From: Hydrogenophaga sp.
GTDB lineage: Bacteria > Pseudomonadota > Gammaproteobacteria > Burkholderiales > Burkholderiaceae_C
Assembly (NCBI RefSeq): GCF_026125825.1
Contig: NZ_JAHCKK010000007.1
Location: 22,529 to 86,528, forward strand
Direction of reading: 5' to 3'
DNA length: 64,000 bases
Made by a program: the position numbers and the translations under genes. The notes under the pieces were generated by a model, which was not told the DNA's origin, did not search any database, and worked only from the letters and a program-made list of their open reading frames with translations. Below, piece after piece: positions 1 through 10,099 of this stretch (position 1 is its first letter; each line of letters begins with the position of its first letter).

Positions 1-41
1 AGGAATCGGGCCGGCAGCGCCAGCGGGCCTCACAGTGTAAA

Positions 42-56
42 TGAGAATGATTCCTG
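42..56. promoter_or_regulatory. possible Fur-type operator
   Basis: TGAGAAT-G-ATTCCTG resembles the 7-1-7 Fur consensus (TGATAAT-N-ATTATCA): the left arm matches 6 of 7, the right arm only about 3 of 7. It lies in the 112 bp between the window edge and the end of the aminopeptidase gene, so it would serve a gene outside the window to the left. Weak call; the rest of 1-112 shows no gene. Confidence 0.3.
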
Positions 57-112
57 CTATCTATCCAAGACCCGGCCGCCGATGGGCCCATCGGCCGCGC
101 ACTTGATCTGCG

Positions 113-1519
113 TCAAGCGCGCATCAGGGCTTCGATCTCGTCGGCCTTCACCGGCACGTCGCGCGAGATGAGTTCGCAGCCGGTCGCCGTGACGATGGCG
201 TCGTCCTCGATGCGGATGCCGATGTTCCAGAAGTGCTCGGGCACGCCTTCGCCCGGGCGCACGTAAAGGCCGGGCTCGATGGTGAGCACCATGCCGGGGC
301 GCAGCACGCGGCTGGGCCGGTCCTTGATGGTCTCGCCGCTGAGCGGGTCCTTGCGCTCGCTCACGTTGCCCAGCTCGGCCGGTTCCACGTAGCTGCCGCA
401 GTCGTGCACGTCCATGCCCAGCCAGTGGCCGGTGCGGTGCATGTAGAAGGGGAAATAGGCGCGGTTGGCGATCACGTCCTGCGCGTTGCCGACCTTGTTC
501 GTGTCGAGCAGGCCGACGTCGAGCAGGCCCTGGGCGAGCACGGCCACGGTGGCTTCGTGCGGGTCGACGAAGCGCGCGCCGGCCTTGGTGGCGGCCACGG
601 CCGCGTCCTGGCTGGCGAGCACCAGGTCGTACAGCGTGCGCTGCGGGCCGGTGAAGCGGCCGTTGGCGGGAAAGGTGCGGGTGATGTCGCTGGCGTAGCC
701 GTCGAGCTCGCAGCCGGCGTCGATCAGCACCAGCTCGCCGCTGCGGATCGGGGCGGCGTCGGCGCGGTAGTGCAGCACGCAGGCGTTGGCGCCGGCGGCC
801 ACGATGCTGCCGTAGGCCGGGTACTGCGAGCCGTGTTCGCGGAAGCTGTGCAGCAGCTCGGCGTCAAGGTGGTACTCGCGCACGTCCTGCCCGGCGCGCA
901 GCATGGCCGCGCTGCGCTGCATGGCGCGGATGTGGGCCTTGGCGCTGATCTGCGCGGCGCGGCGCATGGTGGCCTGCTCGAAGGCGTCTTTCACGAGCCG
1001 CAGCTCGTCGAGGATGCCGCAGAGGTCGCGCTGCGATTCGGGGCACAGCGCGCCGTAGCGCACGCGCGCACGCACGGGCTGCAGCCAGCCGGTGATGCGG
1101 CTCTCCAGCCCCGCGTGCGTGGCGAAGGGGTACCACACGGTCTGGCGGTTTTCCAGCAGCCGGGGCAGGCGCTGGTCCAGTTCGGCGACGGAAAACGCGT
1201 CGGTCACGCCCAGGTGAGCCGGCGCGGCCTCGGGGCCAAGGCGGATACCGTCCCAGATCTCGCGCTCCAGGTCCTTGGGTTGGCAAAACAGCGTGGTCTG
1301 GCCCTCGGCGGTGATCACCAGCCAGGCGTTGGGCTCGGTAAAACCGGTGAGGTAATAGAAGTAGCTGTCGTGCCGGTAGATGAAGTCGGTGTCGCGGTTG
1401 CGCGGCCGTTCCAGGGCGGTGGGCACGATGGCGATGCCGCCGGCACCGAGCTGGGCGGCCACGCGGGCGCGGCGCTCCGCGTAGAGGGTGGTGTGGGTGG
1501 TGGAGTCCATGCGGGCCAT
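113..1519 (-). CDS. pepP: Xaa-Pro aminopeptidase (aminopeptidase P, M24B)
   Basis: Cytoplasmic di-metal aminopeptidase that removes an N-terminal residue preceding proline. The protein is about 468 aa, the usual aminopeptidase P size. It has an N-terminal creatinase-like domain (residues about 10-140) and a C-terminal pita-bread catalytic domain. The five expected metal ligands are visible: Asp267 and Asp278 (VLIDAGCELDGYASD), His365 (HRTGHWLGMDVHD), Glu415 (TIEPGLYV) and Glu438 (GIRIEDD). I chose the ATG at 1519 because family members begin just ahead of the TTLYAERRARV segment; the ATG at 1510 is equally possible and neither has a strong ribosome site. It lies 76 bp downstream of the MurU-like gene on the same strand and may be co-transcribed with it. 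Confidence 0.93.
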   Translation of the reverse strand: MARMDSTTHTTLYAERRARVAAQLGAGGIAIVPTALERPRNRDTDFIYRHDSYFYYLTGFTEPNAWLVITAEGQTTLFCQPKDLEREIWDGIRLGPEAAPAHLGVTDAFSVAELDQRLPRLLENRQTVWYPFATHAGLESRITGWLQPVRARVRYGALCPESQRDLCGILDELRLVKDAFEQATMRRAAQISAKAHIRAMQRSAAMLRAGQDVREYHLDAELLHSFREHGSQYPAYGSIVAAGANACVLHYRADAAPIRSGELVLIDAGCELDGYASDITRTFPANGRFTGPQRTLYDLVLASQDAAVAATKAGARFVDPHEATVAVLAQGLLDVGLLDTNKVGNAQDVIANRAYFPFYMHRTGHWLGMDVHDCGSYVEPAELGNVSERKDPLSGETIKDRPSRVLRPGMVLTIEPGLYVRPGEGVPEHFWNIGIRIEDDAIVTATGCELISRDVPVKADEIEALMRA

Positions 1520-1595
1520 TGTCGGACTTTTGCCGAAGCTCTGCGTGGCCTGTTCCCGCACACCCGCAGAACCGCAGAACCGGCTTCGCCTGCGG

Positions 1596-2324
1596 TCAGC
1601 CCAGTTCTTTCAGCCGCTCGGGCGTGCCCACGTCCACCCAGGGGCCGGTGTAGAGCTCGGCGCTCACCAGCCCGGCGTCGATGGCGCGGCGCAGCAGCGG
1701 CGCCAGCGGCTCGGCGGTGCCCTGCGGGTTGCCGGGCACGATCTCGCACCAGGGCGCCTCGAACAGCTCGCGGCGGTACAGGCCGATGGTGCTGTAGGTG
1801 TAGCGCGCGTCGGCTTCGTTGAGCGCCAGGCCCTCGGGGCTCAGGCCGAAGTCGCCGCGCGGGTGGTGCGCGGGGTTGGGCACCAGCCACAGGTGGGCGA
1901 GCTGGCTGCTGGCCTTGAAGCGGGCCACGCTGGTCGGCGTGAAGGCGAAACCGGGCGCGTACACGTCGCCCGCCAGCACCCAGAACACATCGCCCAGCAG
2001 CGGCAGCGCGCGCGCGATGCCGCCGGCGGTCTCCAGGGCGTAGCCGAAGTCCTGGCCCTCGCGCGAGACCGTGACCTCGCTGCCCGGGTGTTGCGACTGC
2101 CAGTCGGCGCAAAAGGCGTCGATCTGCTCGCCCAGCCAGGCGGTGTTGACCACCAGCCGGCGAAAGCCGCCGGCCAGCAGGGCTTCCATCGGCCATTGCA
2201 TCAGGGGCCTGCCCTGCACCGGCAGCAGCGGCTTGGGCGTTTCGTCGGTCAGGGGGCGCATGCGCATGCCGCGCCCGGCGGCGAGCAACATGGCCGGGAT
2301 GGGGGCGGTGGCAAGTCGGGTCAT
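1596..2324 (-). CDS. murU: N-acetylmuramate-1-phosphate uridylyltransferase-like nucleotidyltransferase
   Basis: Sugar-1-phosphate nucleotidyltransferase, 242 aa. The nucleotide-binding signature LLAAGRGMRMRPLTDETPKP stands at residues 13-32, followed by a Rossmann-like NTP-transferase fold with the aspartates of VLAGDVYAP. Length and the compact single-domain form fit MurU of the peptidoglycan recycling salvage route (MurNAc-1-P + UTP to UDP-MurNAc), rather than the longer glucose- or mannose-1-phosphate enzymes. The usual partner kinase AmgK is not adjacent: the next gene upstream is tkt, in divergent orientation. Family assignment is firm; MurU specificity is inferred from size and lineage. 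Confidence 0.8.
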   Translation of the reverse strand: MTRLATAPIPAMLLAAGRGMRMRPLTDETPKPLLPVQGRPLMQWPMEALLAGGFRRLVVNTAWLGEQIDAFCADWQSQHPGSEVTVSREGQDFGYALETAGGIARALPLLGDVFWVLAGDVYAPGFAFTPTSVARFKASSQLAHLWLVPNPAHHPRGDFGLSPEGLALNEADARYTYSTIGLYRRELFEAPWCEIVPGNPQGTAEPLAPLLRRAIDAGLVSAELYTGPWVDVGTPERLKELG

Positions 2325-2498
2325 GGGCGGTGGACGAAGGTCGCAGCGGGTTCACAGGGCCCGACGCATCCCGGAATTATGAGCGCCTGCGCGCGGCTTG
2401 GCCGGCCTTCGGGGGCGCCGGTCCGGGCGGCCCGATAAAATCTCAGGTTTTGCGCCGCCGCGCAATTGTTCCTTCCTCCTACCCTCCCCCTGCACCCC

Positions 2499-4580
2499 AT
2501 GTCCGACGCCGCCAGCACCCCCACCCGCTCCGCCCCCCCCGCTTCGGCCGTGACCGCCCAGACCCAGGCCAACGCCATCCGCGCCCTGGCCATGGACGCG
2601 GTGCAGCAGGCGAACTCGGGCCACCCCGGCGCGCCCATGGGCATGGCGGACATGGCGGTCGCCCTCTGGGGCCGCCACCTGCGCCACAACCCGGCCAACC
2701 CGCAGTGGGCCAACCGCGACCGCTTCGTCCTCTCCAACGGCCATGGCTCGATGCTGATCTACGCGCTGTTGCACCTCACGGGCTACAAGCTGCCGATGGG
2801 CGAGCTGCGGAACTTCCGCCAGCTGCACAGCAAGACCGCCGGCCACCCCGAGGTGGGCATCACCCCCGGCGTGGAAACCACCACCGGCCCGCTGGGCCAG
2901 GGCATCACCAATGCCGTGGGCATGGCGCTGGCCGAGAAGCTGCTGGCGTCCGAGTTCAACCGCGACGGCCACGCCATCGTCGATCACCACACCTACGTGT
3001 TCCTGGGCGACGGCTGCCTGATGGAGGGCATCAGCCACGAGGCGGTGGCCCTGGCAGGCGCCTGGAAGCTCAACAAGCTGATCGCGCTGTACGACGACAA
3101 CGGCATTTCGATCGACGGCCAGGTCACGCCCTGGTTCATCGACAACACCGCGCTGCGTTTCACCGCTTGCGGCTGGAACGTGATCGGCCCGATCGACGGC
3201 CACGACGCCGACGTGGTGGACCGCGCCATTGCCGACGCGAAGAACAAGGCCGATGCCCCCACGCTCATCATCTGCAAGACGCACATTGGCAAGGGCAGCC
3301 CGAACCGCGCCAACACCGCCAAGGCACACGGCGAGCCGCTGGGCGGCGAAGAGATCCAGCTCACCCGCGAGGCCCTGGGCTGGATGCACAAGCCCTTCGA
3401 GGTGCCGCAGGACGTCTACGCCGCCTGGGACGCCAAGGCCGCCGGCCAGGCCGTGGAAGCCGACTGGAACGGCCGGTTCGCTGCCTACAAGGCGGCCTTC
3501 CCCGAGCTCGCCAGGGAGTTCACCCGCCGCATGAAGGGCGAGCTGCCGAAGAACTTCGCTCAGGTCGCGGTGGACGCCGCCGTGGGCGCGCACACCAAGG
3601 CCGAAACCGTGGCCAGCCGCAAGGCCAGCCAGCTCGCGCTGGAGACCTTCACCGCCGCGCTGCCCGAGCTGCTGGGCGGCAGCGCCGACCTGACCGGCTC
3701 CAACCTCACCAACACCAAGTCCACGCCCAGCCTGCGCTTCAACATGGCCGGTGACGTGGTGAAAAACGAGCAGGGCCAGGGTGGGCGCCACATCAACTAC
3801 GGCGTGCGCGAGTTCGGCATGGCCGCCATCATGAACGGTGTGGCGCTGCACGGTGGCTTCATCCCCTACGGCGGCACCTTCCTCACCTTCAGCGACTACA
3901 GCCGCAACGCCATCCGCATGGCCGCGCTGATGAAGCAGCGTGTGATCCATGTGTTCACGCACGACTCCATCGGCCTGGGCGAAGACGGCCCGACGCACCA
4001 GTCCATCGAACACGCAGCCAGCCTGCGGCTCATCCCGAACCTGGACGTGTGGCGCCCTGCCGACACGGCCGAGACCGCCGTGGCCTGGGCCGTGGCCCTG
4101 GGGAACGCCAGCCGCCCGACCGCGCTGCTGCTCAGCCGCCAGAACCTGCCCTACGCCCCCAAGAACGACCTGGGCCACATCAGCCAGGGCGCCTACGTGC
4201 TGGCCGAGCCGGCGGAAGTGGGCCTGAAGAAAAAGGCGCAGGCGGTGATCATCGCCACCGGCTCCGAGGTGCAGCTCGCCCTCAAGGCGCAGGAGCTGCT
4301 GGCGCGCGAGCACAAGATCGCCGTGCGCGTGGTCTCCATGCCCAGCACCACCACCTTCGACCGCCAGACCGCCGCCTACAAGGCCTCCGTGCTGCCGGCC
4401 GGCGTGCCGCGCATCGCGGTCGAGATGGGCACCACCGACGGCTGGTGGAAGTACGGCGTGGCCGCTGTGGTTGGCATCGACACCTACGGCGAATCGGCCC
4501 CGGCGCCGGTGCTGTTCAAGCACTTCGGCTTCACCGAGCAGAACGTGGCGGACACGGTGCGCGCCGTGCTCGCGAAGTGA
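2499..4580 (+). CDS. tkt: transketolase
   Basis: Thiamine-diphosphate enzyme of the pentose phosphate/Calvin pathways that moves two-carbon units between ketoses and aldoses. The protein is 693 aa, typical full length. Visible motifs are the N-terminal [11 protein letters not shown] and NGHGSM segments, the TPP-binding [10 protein letters not shown]...[10 protein letters not shown] stretch (about residues 167-205), and the pyrimidine-domain [11 protein letters not shown] with the catalytic glutamate. The ATG at 2499 follows a pyrimidine-rich leader and matches the family N-terminus after a short Ser/Thr/Ala-rich tail. gapA follows after 45 bp with a good ribosome site (AGGAGA), so the two glycolytic/pentose genes probably share a transcript. 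Confidence 0.97.
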   Translation: MSDAASTPTRSAPPASAVTAQTQANAIRALAMDAVQQANSGHPGAPMGMADMAVALWGRHLRHNPANPQWANRDRFVLSNGHGSMLIYALLHLTGYKLPMGELRNFRQLHSKTAGHPEVGITPGVETTTGPLGQGITNAVGMALAEKLLASEFNRDGHAIVDHHTYVFLGDGCLMEGISHEAVALAGAWKLNKLIALYDDNGISIDGQVTPWFIDNTALRFTACGWNVIGPIDGHDADVVDRAIADAKNKADAPTLIICKTHIGKGSPNRANTAKAHGEPLGGEEIQLTREALGWMHKPFEVPQDVYAAWDAKAAGQAVEADWNGRFAAYKAAFPELAREFTRRMKGELPKNFAQVAVDAAVGAHTKAETVASRKASQLALETFTAALPELLGGSADLTGSNLTNTKSTPSLRFNMAGDVVKNEQGQGGRHINYGVREFGMAAIMNGVALHGGFIPYGGTFLTFSDYSRNAIRMAALMKQRVIHVFTHDSIGLGEDGPTHQSIEHAASLRLIPNLDVWRPADTAETAVAWAVALGNASRPTALLLSRQNLPYAPKNDLGHISQGAYVLAEPAEVGLKKKAQAVIIATGSEVQLALKAQELLAREHKIAVRVVSMPSTTTFDRQTAAYKASVLPAGVPRIAVEMGTTDGWWKYGVAAVVGIDTYGESAPAPVLFKHFGFTEQNVADTVRAVLAK

Positions 4581-5624
<1,044 letters not shown>

Positions 5625-5643
5625 GCGCCAGCTCACGCTGTTG

Positions 5644-5674
5644 AAAAAAAAAGCGCCTTCGGGCGCTTTTTTCT
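5644..5674 (+). terminator. Rho-independent terminator of tkt-gapA
   Basis: The stem AAGCGCC/GGCGCTT (5651-5657 with 5662-5668) is closed by a stable TTCG tetraloop. A-run before and T-run after give a textbook intrinsic terminator 20 bp beyond the gapA stop. Confidence 0.95.
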
Positions 5675-5704
5675 TGCCCGCTGCGCTTGGGCGACAGGCG
5701 CGCA

Positions 5705-5733
5705 TTGACACTAGACCGACCGGTCTATAGATT
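5705..5733 (+). promoter_or_regulatory. promoter with TetR-type operator; leaderless start
   Basis: A consensus -35 (TTGACA, 5705-5710) is followed, 17 bp later, by a -10-like TAGATT (5728-5733). The perfect inverted repeat TAGACCG-AC-CGGTCTA (5712-5727) fills the spacer. The start codon of the TetR gene is at 5741, only 7 bp beyond the -10, so the transcript is expected to begin at or beside the ATG and be leaderless. Repressor bound to the repeat would block polymerase directly, which suggests autorepression. Confidence 0.8.
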
Positions 5734-5740
5734 GCGCTCC

Positions 5741-6331
5741 ATGACCGACACCCCCGCTTCCGGCACCCGCGAACGCCTGATCGCCGCGATGACCGACGCC
5801 TTGCGCCGGCGCGGCCTGCACGGCATCGGCCTGACCGAACTGCTGGCGCAGGCCGGCGCGCCCAAGGGCGTGCTGTACCACCACTTTCCCGGCGGCAAGA
5901 CCGAGCTCGCGGTGGCCGCGATCGACGACGTGGTCGATCGCATGCTGGGCTGGCTGGACGGCCTGCTGGCCAAAGAGCGTGACCCGATCGAGGCCGCGCG
6001 GCAATGGATGCAAGGGGCGACCCAGTCTTTGAGCAGCACGGGTTTTCACGCCGGTTGCCCGCTGGCCTCGGTGGCGTTGGAGAGCACGCCCGACGACCAC
6101 GCGCTGCGCGAAGCCCTGGCGCGCGCGTTCGCCACGCTGCGCGAGCGCATCGCGCAGGCGCTGGAGGGGGCTGGCGAGCCGCGCGAGTCCGCCCAGGGCG
6201 TGGCGGCGCTGATCGTCGCCGCCTACGAAGGCGGGTTGCTGCAGGCGCGCGTGGCCCACAGCACCGAACCCATCCAGCAGGCCACCCAGACCCTGCTGGG
6301 CCTGCTGGCCGCGCGCCGCCCGGCCGTTTGA
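5741..6331 (+). CDS. TetR/AcrR-family transcriptional repressor (LmrA/YxaF-like)
   Basis: Predicted dimeric DNA-binding repressor, 196 aa. The N-terminal TetR helix-turn-helix covers about residues 8-55 (RERLIAAMTDALRRRGL, then GLTELLAQAGAPKGVLYHHF). The C-terminal ligand domain has the short acidic helices typical of the LmrA/YxaF branch, whose operators have a TAGACC...GGTCTA core, as found just upstream. The next gene (alpha/beta hydrolase) starts 10 bp after its stop with its own ribosome site, so the regulator probably controls itself and the hydrolase. The effector is unknown. Confidence 0.88.
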   Translation: MTDTPASGTRERLIAAMTDALRRRGLHGIGLTELLAQAGAPKGVLYHHFPGGKTELAVAAIDDVVDRMLGWLDGLLAKERDPIEAARQWMQGATQSLSSTGFHAGCPLASVALESTPDDHALREALARAFATLRERIAQALEGAGEPRESAQGVAALIVAAYEGGLLQARVAHSTEPIQQATQTLLGLLAARRPAV

Positions 6332-6341
6332 GGAGACTCCC

Positions 6342-7241
6342 ATGACCACCACCCCGGACATCCGCATCGAAGCCCTCACGCTGACCGCCGCCGACGGCTA
6401 CTCGCTCGCGGCCCGGCGCTACCGCAGCCCCACGCCGACCCGCGCTCACCTGGTTGTCGGCGGCGCCACCGCCGTGCCGCAGGGTTTCTACAAACGCTTC
6501 GCCGAACACGCCGCGCGCCGCGGCTTCGATGTGCTCACGCTCGACTACCGGGGCATTGGCGAGTCGGCCCCGCCCACGCTCAAGGGTTTCCGCATGGACT
6601 ACCTCGACTGGGGACGGCTCGACCTGGCCGCCGGCGTGCAAGCCATGCGCGAGGAGGGCATGTCGCTGTACCTGGTGGGGCACTCTTACGGCGGCCATGC
6701 CCTGGGCCTGCTGCCGCGCCACGACTGGGTGGACGGCGCCTACACCTTCGCCACGGGTGCCGGCTGGCACGGCTGGATGCCACCGCTGGAGCGCCTGCGC
6801 GTGCTGTTCATGTGGCGCGTGCTCGGGCCGGTGTGGACGAGGTTCGCGGGCTATCTTCCCTGGAGCCGTCTGGGCATGGGGGAGGACCTGCCGCTGGACG
6901 TGTACCGGCAGTGGCGCGCCTGGTGCCGTTTCCCGCGTTACTTCTTCGACGACCCGCAGATGCAAGCCATCACCGAGCGCTTTGGCCAGGTGCGTTTTCC
7001 CATCGTGGCGGCCAACGCACTGGACGACGCCTGGGCGCCGCCGGCCTCGCGCGACGCCTTCATGGCGGGCTACCGCAACACCTCGGTGCGCGCGGTGACC
7101 ATCGACCCTCGCCAGGCAGGCCTGGGTCCGATCGGCCACATGGGTTACTTCCGGCCCAAAGCCTTGCCGCTGTGGAACGAGGCGCTTGACTGGTTCGAAG
7201 CGCTGCGCCCTGCGGCGAACCTCTCTTGGGCGGGCCGTTGA
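6342..7241 (+). CDS. alpha/beta-fold hydrolase
   Basis: Predicted cytoplasmic serine hydrolase, 299 aa, with the nucleophile elbow GHSYGG (Ser115), an HG-loop-like VVGGATAVPQGFYKRF region, and a C-terminal GPIGHMGYF histidine. LDYRGIGESAP (about residues 67-77) is the usual DxRGxG-type element. The ATG has a GAGGAG ribosome site and follows the TetR gene by 10 bp, so both form an operon. The substrate cannot be read from the sequence; esterase, thioesterase or lipase activity are all open. No signal peptide. Confidence 0.85.
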   Translation: MTTTPDIRIEALTLTAADGYSLAARRYRSPTPTRAHLVVGGATAVPQGFYKRFAEHAARRGFDVLTLDYRGIGESAPPTLKGFRMDYLDWGRLDLAAGVQAMREEGMSLYLVGHSYGGHALGLLPRHDWVDGAYTFATGAGWHGWMPPLERLRVLFMWRVLGPVWTRFAGYLPWSRLGMGEDLPLDVYRQWRAWCRFPRYFFDDPQMQAITERFGQVRFPIVAANALDDAWAPPASRDAFMAGYRNTSVRAVTIDPRQAGLGPIGHMGYFRPKALPLWNEALDWFEALRPAANLSWAGR

Positions 7242-7310
7242 GCGCTGGTGTTGTAAAGCTGTGCGGAAATGCCGAATCGCCAGGGGATAAAGGCCTTGCG
7301 GGAGGCTGCC

Positions 7311-7330
7311 GTGTCAAAATGTTTTGACAC
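7311..7330. repeat. perfect 9-bp inverted repeat, probable operator
   Basis: GTGTCAAAA-TG-TTTTGACAC is a perfect palindrome with a 2-bp centre, located 45 bp ahead of the S8 protease ATG and 70 bp after the hydrolase stop. Its right arm contains TTGACA, which could double as a -35 element. There is only a weak T-run, so an operator is more likely than a terminator. The cognate regulator is not identified. Confidence 0.6.
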
Positions 7331-7375
7331 CTTTTCCACCTTGCCTCGCAGGCCTTTGCGGCCCTCCCCCCATCC

Positions 7376-9298
7376 ATGCGGCGACTGTTTCCAGCACTGC
7401 TCCTGTGCTCGGCCACCCTGGCCAGCCTGATCGCCACGCCGACCCTGGCCCAGGAGCGGGCCAGCCGCCGTGAAGCGGTCGGCCTGATCATGGGGTTCAA
7501 GGGCGACGAACTGGAGTCGGGCGCCGAGACGAACCAAGGCCCCTGGGCTGCCGGGCGCGAGCGCGTCCGGTCGCAGTGGGACCGCAACGCCCGCCAGGGG
7601 CGCGAACGGGTGGCCCGGCTGGCGCGCGAGCTGGGCCTGCCGCCAGGCCAGGCCGGCGAGGCCGGCAACGCCCGACTGTTGCGCTTCGACCGCCCCTTGC
7701 GCGGCCAGGCGCTGGACAACGCCGTGCGCCGCGCGCGCCTGCACCCCGACGTGGCCTGGGTCGAGCCCGATGTGCTGGTGCCCCGACTGGCCGTGCCGGT
7801 CAGCCCCAACGACCCGCTGTTTCCTCAGCAATGGCATCTGCAGACGCCCGACTCGGTGAACCGGTCGGCCCTGAACCTGACCTCTGCCTGGGGCGACACC
7901 ACCGGCAGCACCTCCGGACCCACGGCGGTCGTGGCCGTGGTGGACAGCGGCATCCGCCCCGGGCATCCGGACCTGGCTGGCCGGCTGCTGCCTGGATACG
8001 ACCTGGTGAGCGAGCTGGCGGTTGCCAACGACGGCGATGGGCGCGACCCGGATCCGAGCGACCCGGGCGACTGGGTGCATCCCGGCGACCTGGCGGACCC
8101 GCTGTTCGCGGGCTGCGACGTGTCCAACAGCACATGGCATGGCACCTTTATCGCGGGGCAGATCGCTGCCGCCACCGACAACGCCCAGGGCGTTGCGGGC
8201 CTGAACTGGGGGGCCAAGGTGCTGCCGGTGCGGGTCTCGGGCAAGTGTGGCGCACGGCTGTCGGACCTGCTCGACGGCCTTCGCTGGGCGGCCGGCCTGC
8301 CGGTCTCGGGTCTGCCGGTCAACCCGAACCCGGCGCGCGTGATCAACCTCAGCTTCGGGGGCGACTCGGCCTGCACGCCGGCCTACCAGACCACCATCGA
8401 CGCGGTGACCAACGCGGGGGCCCTCGTCGTCGTGGCGGCGGGCAATTCGAACACCACGCTGACCCGCCCCGCCGACTGCCGCCGGGTCATGGCGGTGGCC
8501 TCGGTGCGCAGGGATGGGGCGAAGGCCGACTACTCCAGCTTCGGCACCCGCGTGGCGCTGGCCGCGCCCGGGGGCTCGAACGATGCCGGCCCATCCACCT
8601 TGCTGTACTCGACCGACAACAGCGGCACGACCGCGCCAGGGGTCGACATGTATGGCTACAAGCAGGGCACCAGCTTCGCGGCGCCACAGGCCGCCGGCGT
8701 CGCCAGCCTGATGCTGGCGGTCAACCCCTTCCTGAGCCCGCGCCAGCTCATCGAGCGCATGAAGGCGGGTGTCCGGCCGCACGCCACGGCGGCGGAAACC
8801 GGGTTGGCCGTGTCGTGTGGGGCCTCCGGCGGCCCTTCCTGCAACTGCACCACCACCACCTGCGGTGCAGGCCTGCTGGACGCCAATACCTCGGTGCAAC
8901 TGGCCACCGGCCCGGCGGTCGTGATCAAGCCCGTGGGCGAGGTCGAGCCCGGCACGGTGATCACCCTCGATGGCGGCCAGAGCGTGCCCATTCCGGGCCG
9001 CAGCATCGTTTCCTATCAGTGGGTGCAGGTCAGCGGGCAGCCGGTCACCCTCTCGTCGGCCAACACCGCGGTGGCCCAGGCCACGTTGGTGGCGGAAGAC
9101 AGCTATGTGTTCTCGCTCACCGTGGTCGACAATTTCGCCCGCACGGGTGAAGACACCGTGCGAACGGTGGCCGCCATGCCGGCGCCCGCTGCCAGCGGCG
9201 GTGGGGGCGGTGGCTCCACCGGGCAACTTTGGGGCATGAGCCTGTGGGCCTGGGTGATGGCCGTGGCCCTCTGGCAGCGCCGCCGCCCTCGCGCCTGA
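7376..9298 (+). CDS. secreted subtilisin-like (S8) protease with GlyGly-CTERM sorting tail
   Basis: Exported serine endopeptidase, 640 aa. A signal peptide (MRRLFPALLLCSATLASLIA, cleavage near TLAQ) is followed by a prodomain-like region (35-140). The S8 catalytic domain has Asp190 (VVDSGIRPGHPDL), His255 (NSTWHGTFIAG), the oxyanion Asn357 (AAGNSN) and Ser433 (GTSFAAPQAAG). A beta-sandwich, PKD-like segment follows (about 512-600). The C-terminus is a classic GlyGly-CTERM: six glycines from 608, a 16-residue Trp-rich hydrophobic helix, and QRRRPRA. Such tails are cleaved by rhombosortase, and a candidate lies at 48955-49563. Cleavage would release or re-anchor the protease at the cell surface. 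Confidence 0.93.
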   Translation: MRRLFPALLLCSATLASLIATPTLAQERASRREAVGLIMGFKGDELESGAETNQGPWAAGRERVRSQWDRNARQGRERVARLARELGLPPGQAGEAGNARLLRFDRPLRGQALDNAVRRARLHPDVAWVEPDVLVPRLAVPVSPNDPLFPQQWHLQTPDSVNRSALNLTSAWGDTTGSTSGPTAVVAVVDSGIRPGHPDLAGRLLPGYDLVSELAVANDGDGRDPDPSDPGDWVHPGDLADPLFAGCDVSNSTWHGTFIAGQIAAATDNAQGVAGLNWGAKVLPVRVSGKCGARLSDLLDGLRWAAGLPVSGLPVNPNPARVINLSFGGDSACTPAYQTTIDAVTNAGALVVVAAGNSNTTLTRPADCRRVMAVASVRRDGAKADYSSFGTRVALAAPGGSNDAGPSTLLYSTDNSGTTAPGVDMYGYKQGTSFAAPQAAGVASLMLAVNPFLSPRQLIERMKAGVRPHATAAETGLAVSCGASGGPSCNCTTTTCGAGLLDANTSVQLATGPAVVIKPVGEVEPGTVITLDGGQSVPIPGRSIVSYQWVQVSGQPVTLSSANTAVAQATLVAEDSYVFSLTVVDNFARTGEDTVRTVAAMPAPAASGGGGGGSTGQLWGMSLWAWVMAVALWQRRRPRA

Positions 9299-9319
9299 GC
9301 CGGGCCCGCGGCCGTCGCG

Positions 9320-10099
9320 TCAGCCGCAGCGGCGCAGCGCCTTGCCCGCCATGGCCTCGCGCAGGCCGTCCACCGCCACGCGCTGGGCGTCGGTGATGGC
9401 CGGCAGGCGCAGCGCGAACGACACGCTCTCGGCCCGTTCCTGCGCCACCTTGGCGGTTCGCACGCCATCGCGCTCGGTCTGCTGCAGCGCCTGCCGCGCG
9501 GCGGCTTCGGTGGAGTAGGTGCCCAGCGCCAGCCCCGGGGCCAAGCCGGTCGCGGTGAGCTCGCGGAACGGCACGCCCAGGCCGCGCAATTCGGCTTTCT
9601 TGCGCTCCACCTGCTCGGTGTTGTCGTAGCGCCCCATGTAGACGATCCAGCGGCCGCTGCTGCGGGTCTCCGTGAGTTGCCAGCTGTTCGCGCCCAGACC
9701 CAGCAGCGCGAGCTCGGCGCGCAGCAGTTCGGCCTGGGCTTCGGTCAAGCCGCTGGCTTGCCAGCAGGCGCGTGGACCCTCACCCGCCGGGGCGGCGGCC
9801 AAGGGCGGTGGCGGGGTGGGAGCGGCCGGTGGCGGCGGGGCAGCTTCGACCGCGGGGGCTGGTGTGGCCGCTGACGGGGCTTCGGGGGCCGCCTCGGGCG
9901 GCGGCACGGCGGCGGTGTCGACCGGTGTGCCCTTGGGGCCGTTGAGCAGGCGCAAGGCCTCGGGCCTGAGCTGCTGCGCCAGGCGCTGGGGTTCGCGCTG
10001 CTCGACCGGGGCCATGCCCACGCCGCCCAGGTAGCCCTGGGTCCAGGCGAAGTAGCCCGCGTTGGCCAGCACCAGCACGATGACCGCCCACCTCAACAC
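9320..10099 (-). CDS. SPOR-domain membrane protein
   Basis: Bitopic inner-membrane protein of 259 aa. It has an N-terminal membrane anchor (residues 2-22), a Pro/Ala-rich periplasmic linker (about 60-108) and a C-terminal SPOR-like domain (about 110-185; RWIVYMGRY, then GLALGTYSTEAAARQA). SPOR domains bind denuded septal peptidoglycan, so a role near the division site is plausible. Its start overlaps the birA stop by 7 bp, so it is expressed with birA. The gene converges on the S8 protease, with 21 bp between stops. Confidence 0.8.
   Translation of the reverse strand: MLRWAVIVLVLANAGYFAWTQGYLGGVGMAPVEQREPQRLAQQLRPEALRLLNGPKGTPVDTAAVPPPEAAPEAPSAATPAPAVEAAPPPPAAPTPPPPLAAAPAGEGPRACWQASGLTEAQAELLRAELALLGLGANSWQLTETRSSGRWIVYMGRYDNTEQVERKKAELRGLGVPFRELTATGLAPGLALGTYSTEAAARQALQQTERDGVRTAKVAQERAESVSFALRLPAITDAQRVAVDGLREAMAGKALRRCG

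Noticed and set aside
233-1822. A 529-codon plus-strand frame opposite pepP
   Set aside because: Low-complexity Val/Gly/His/Ala translation with no motif; the minus strand has an intact aminopeptidase with all five metal ligands.
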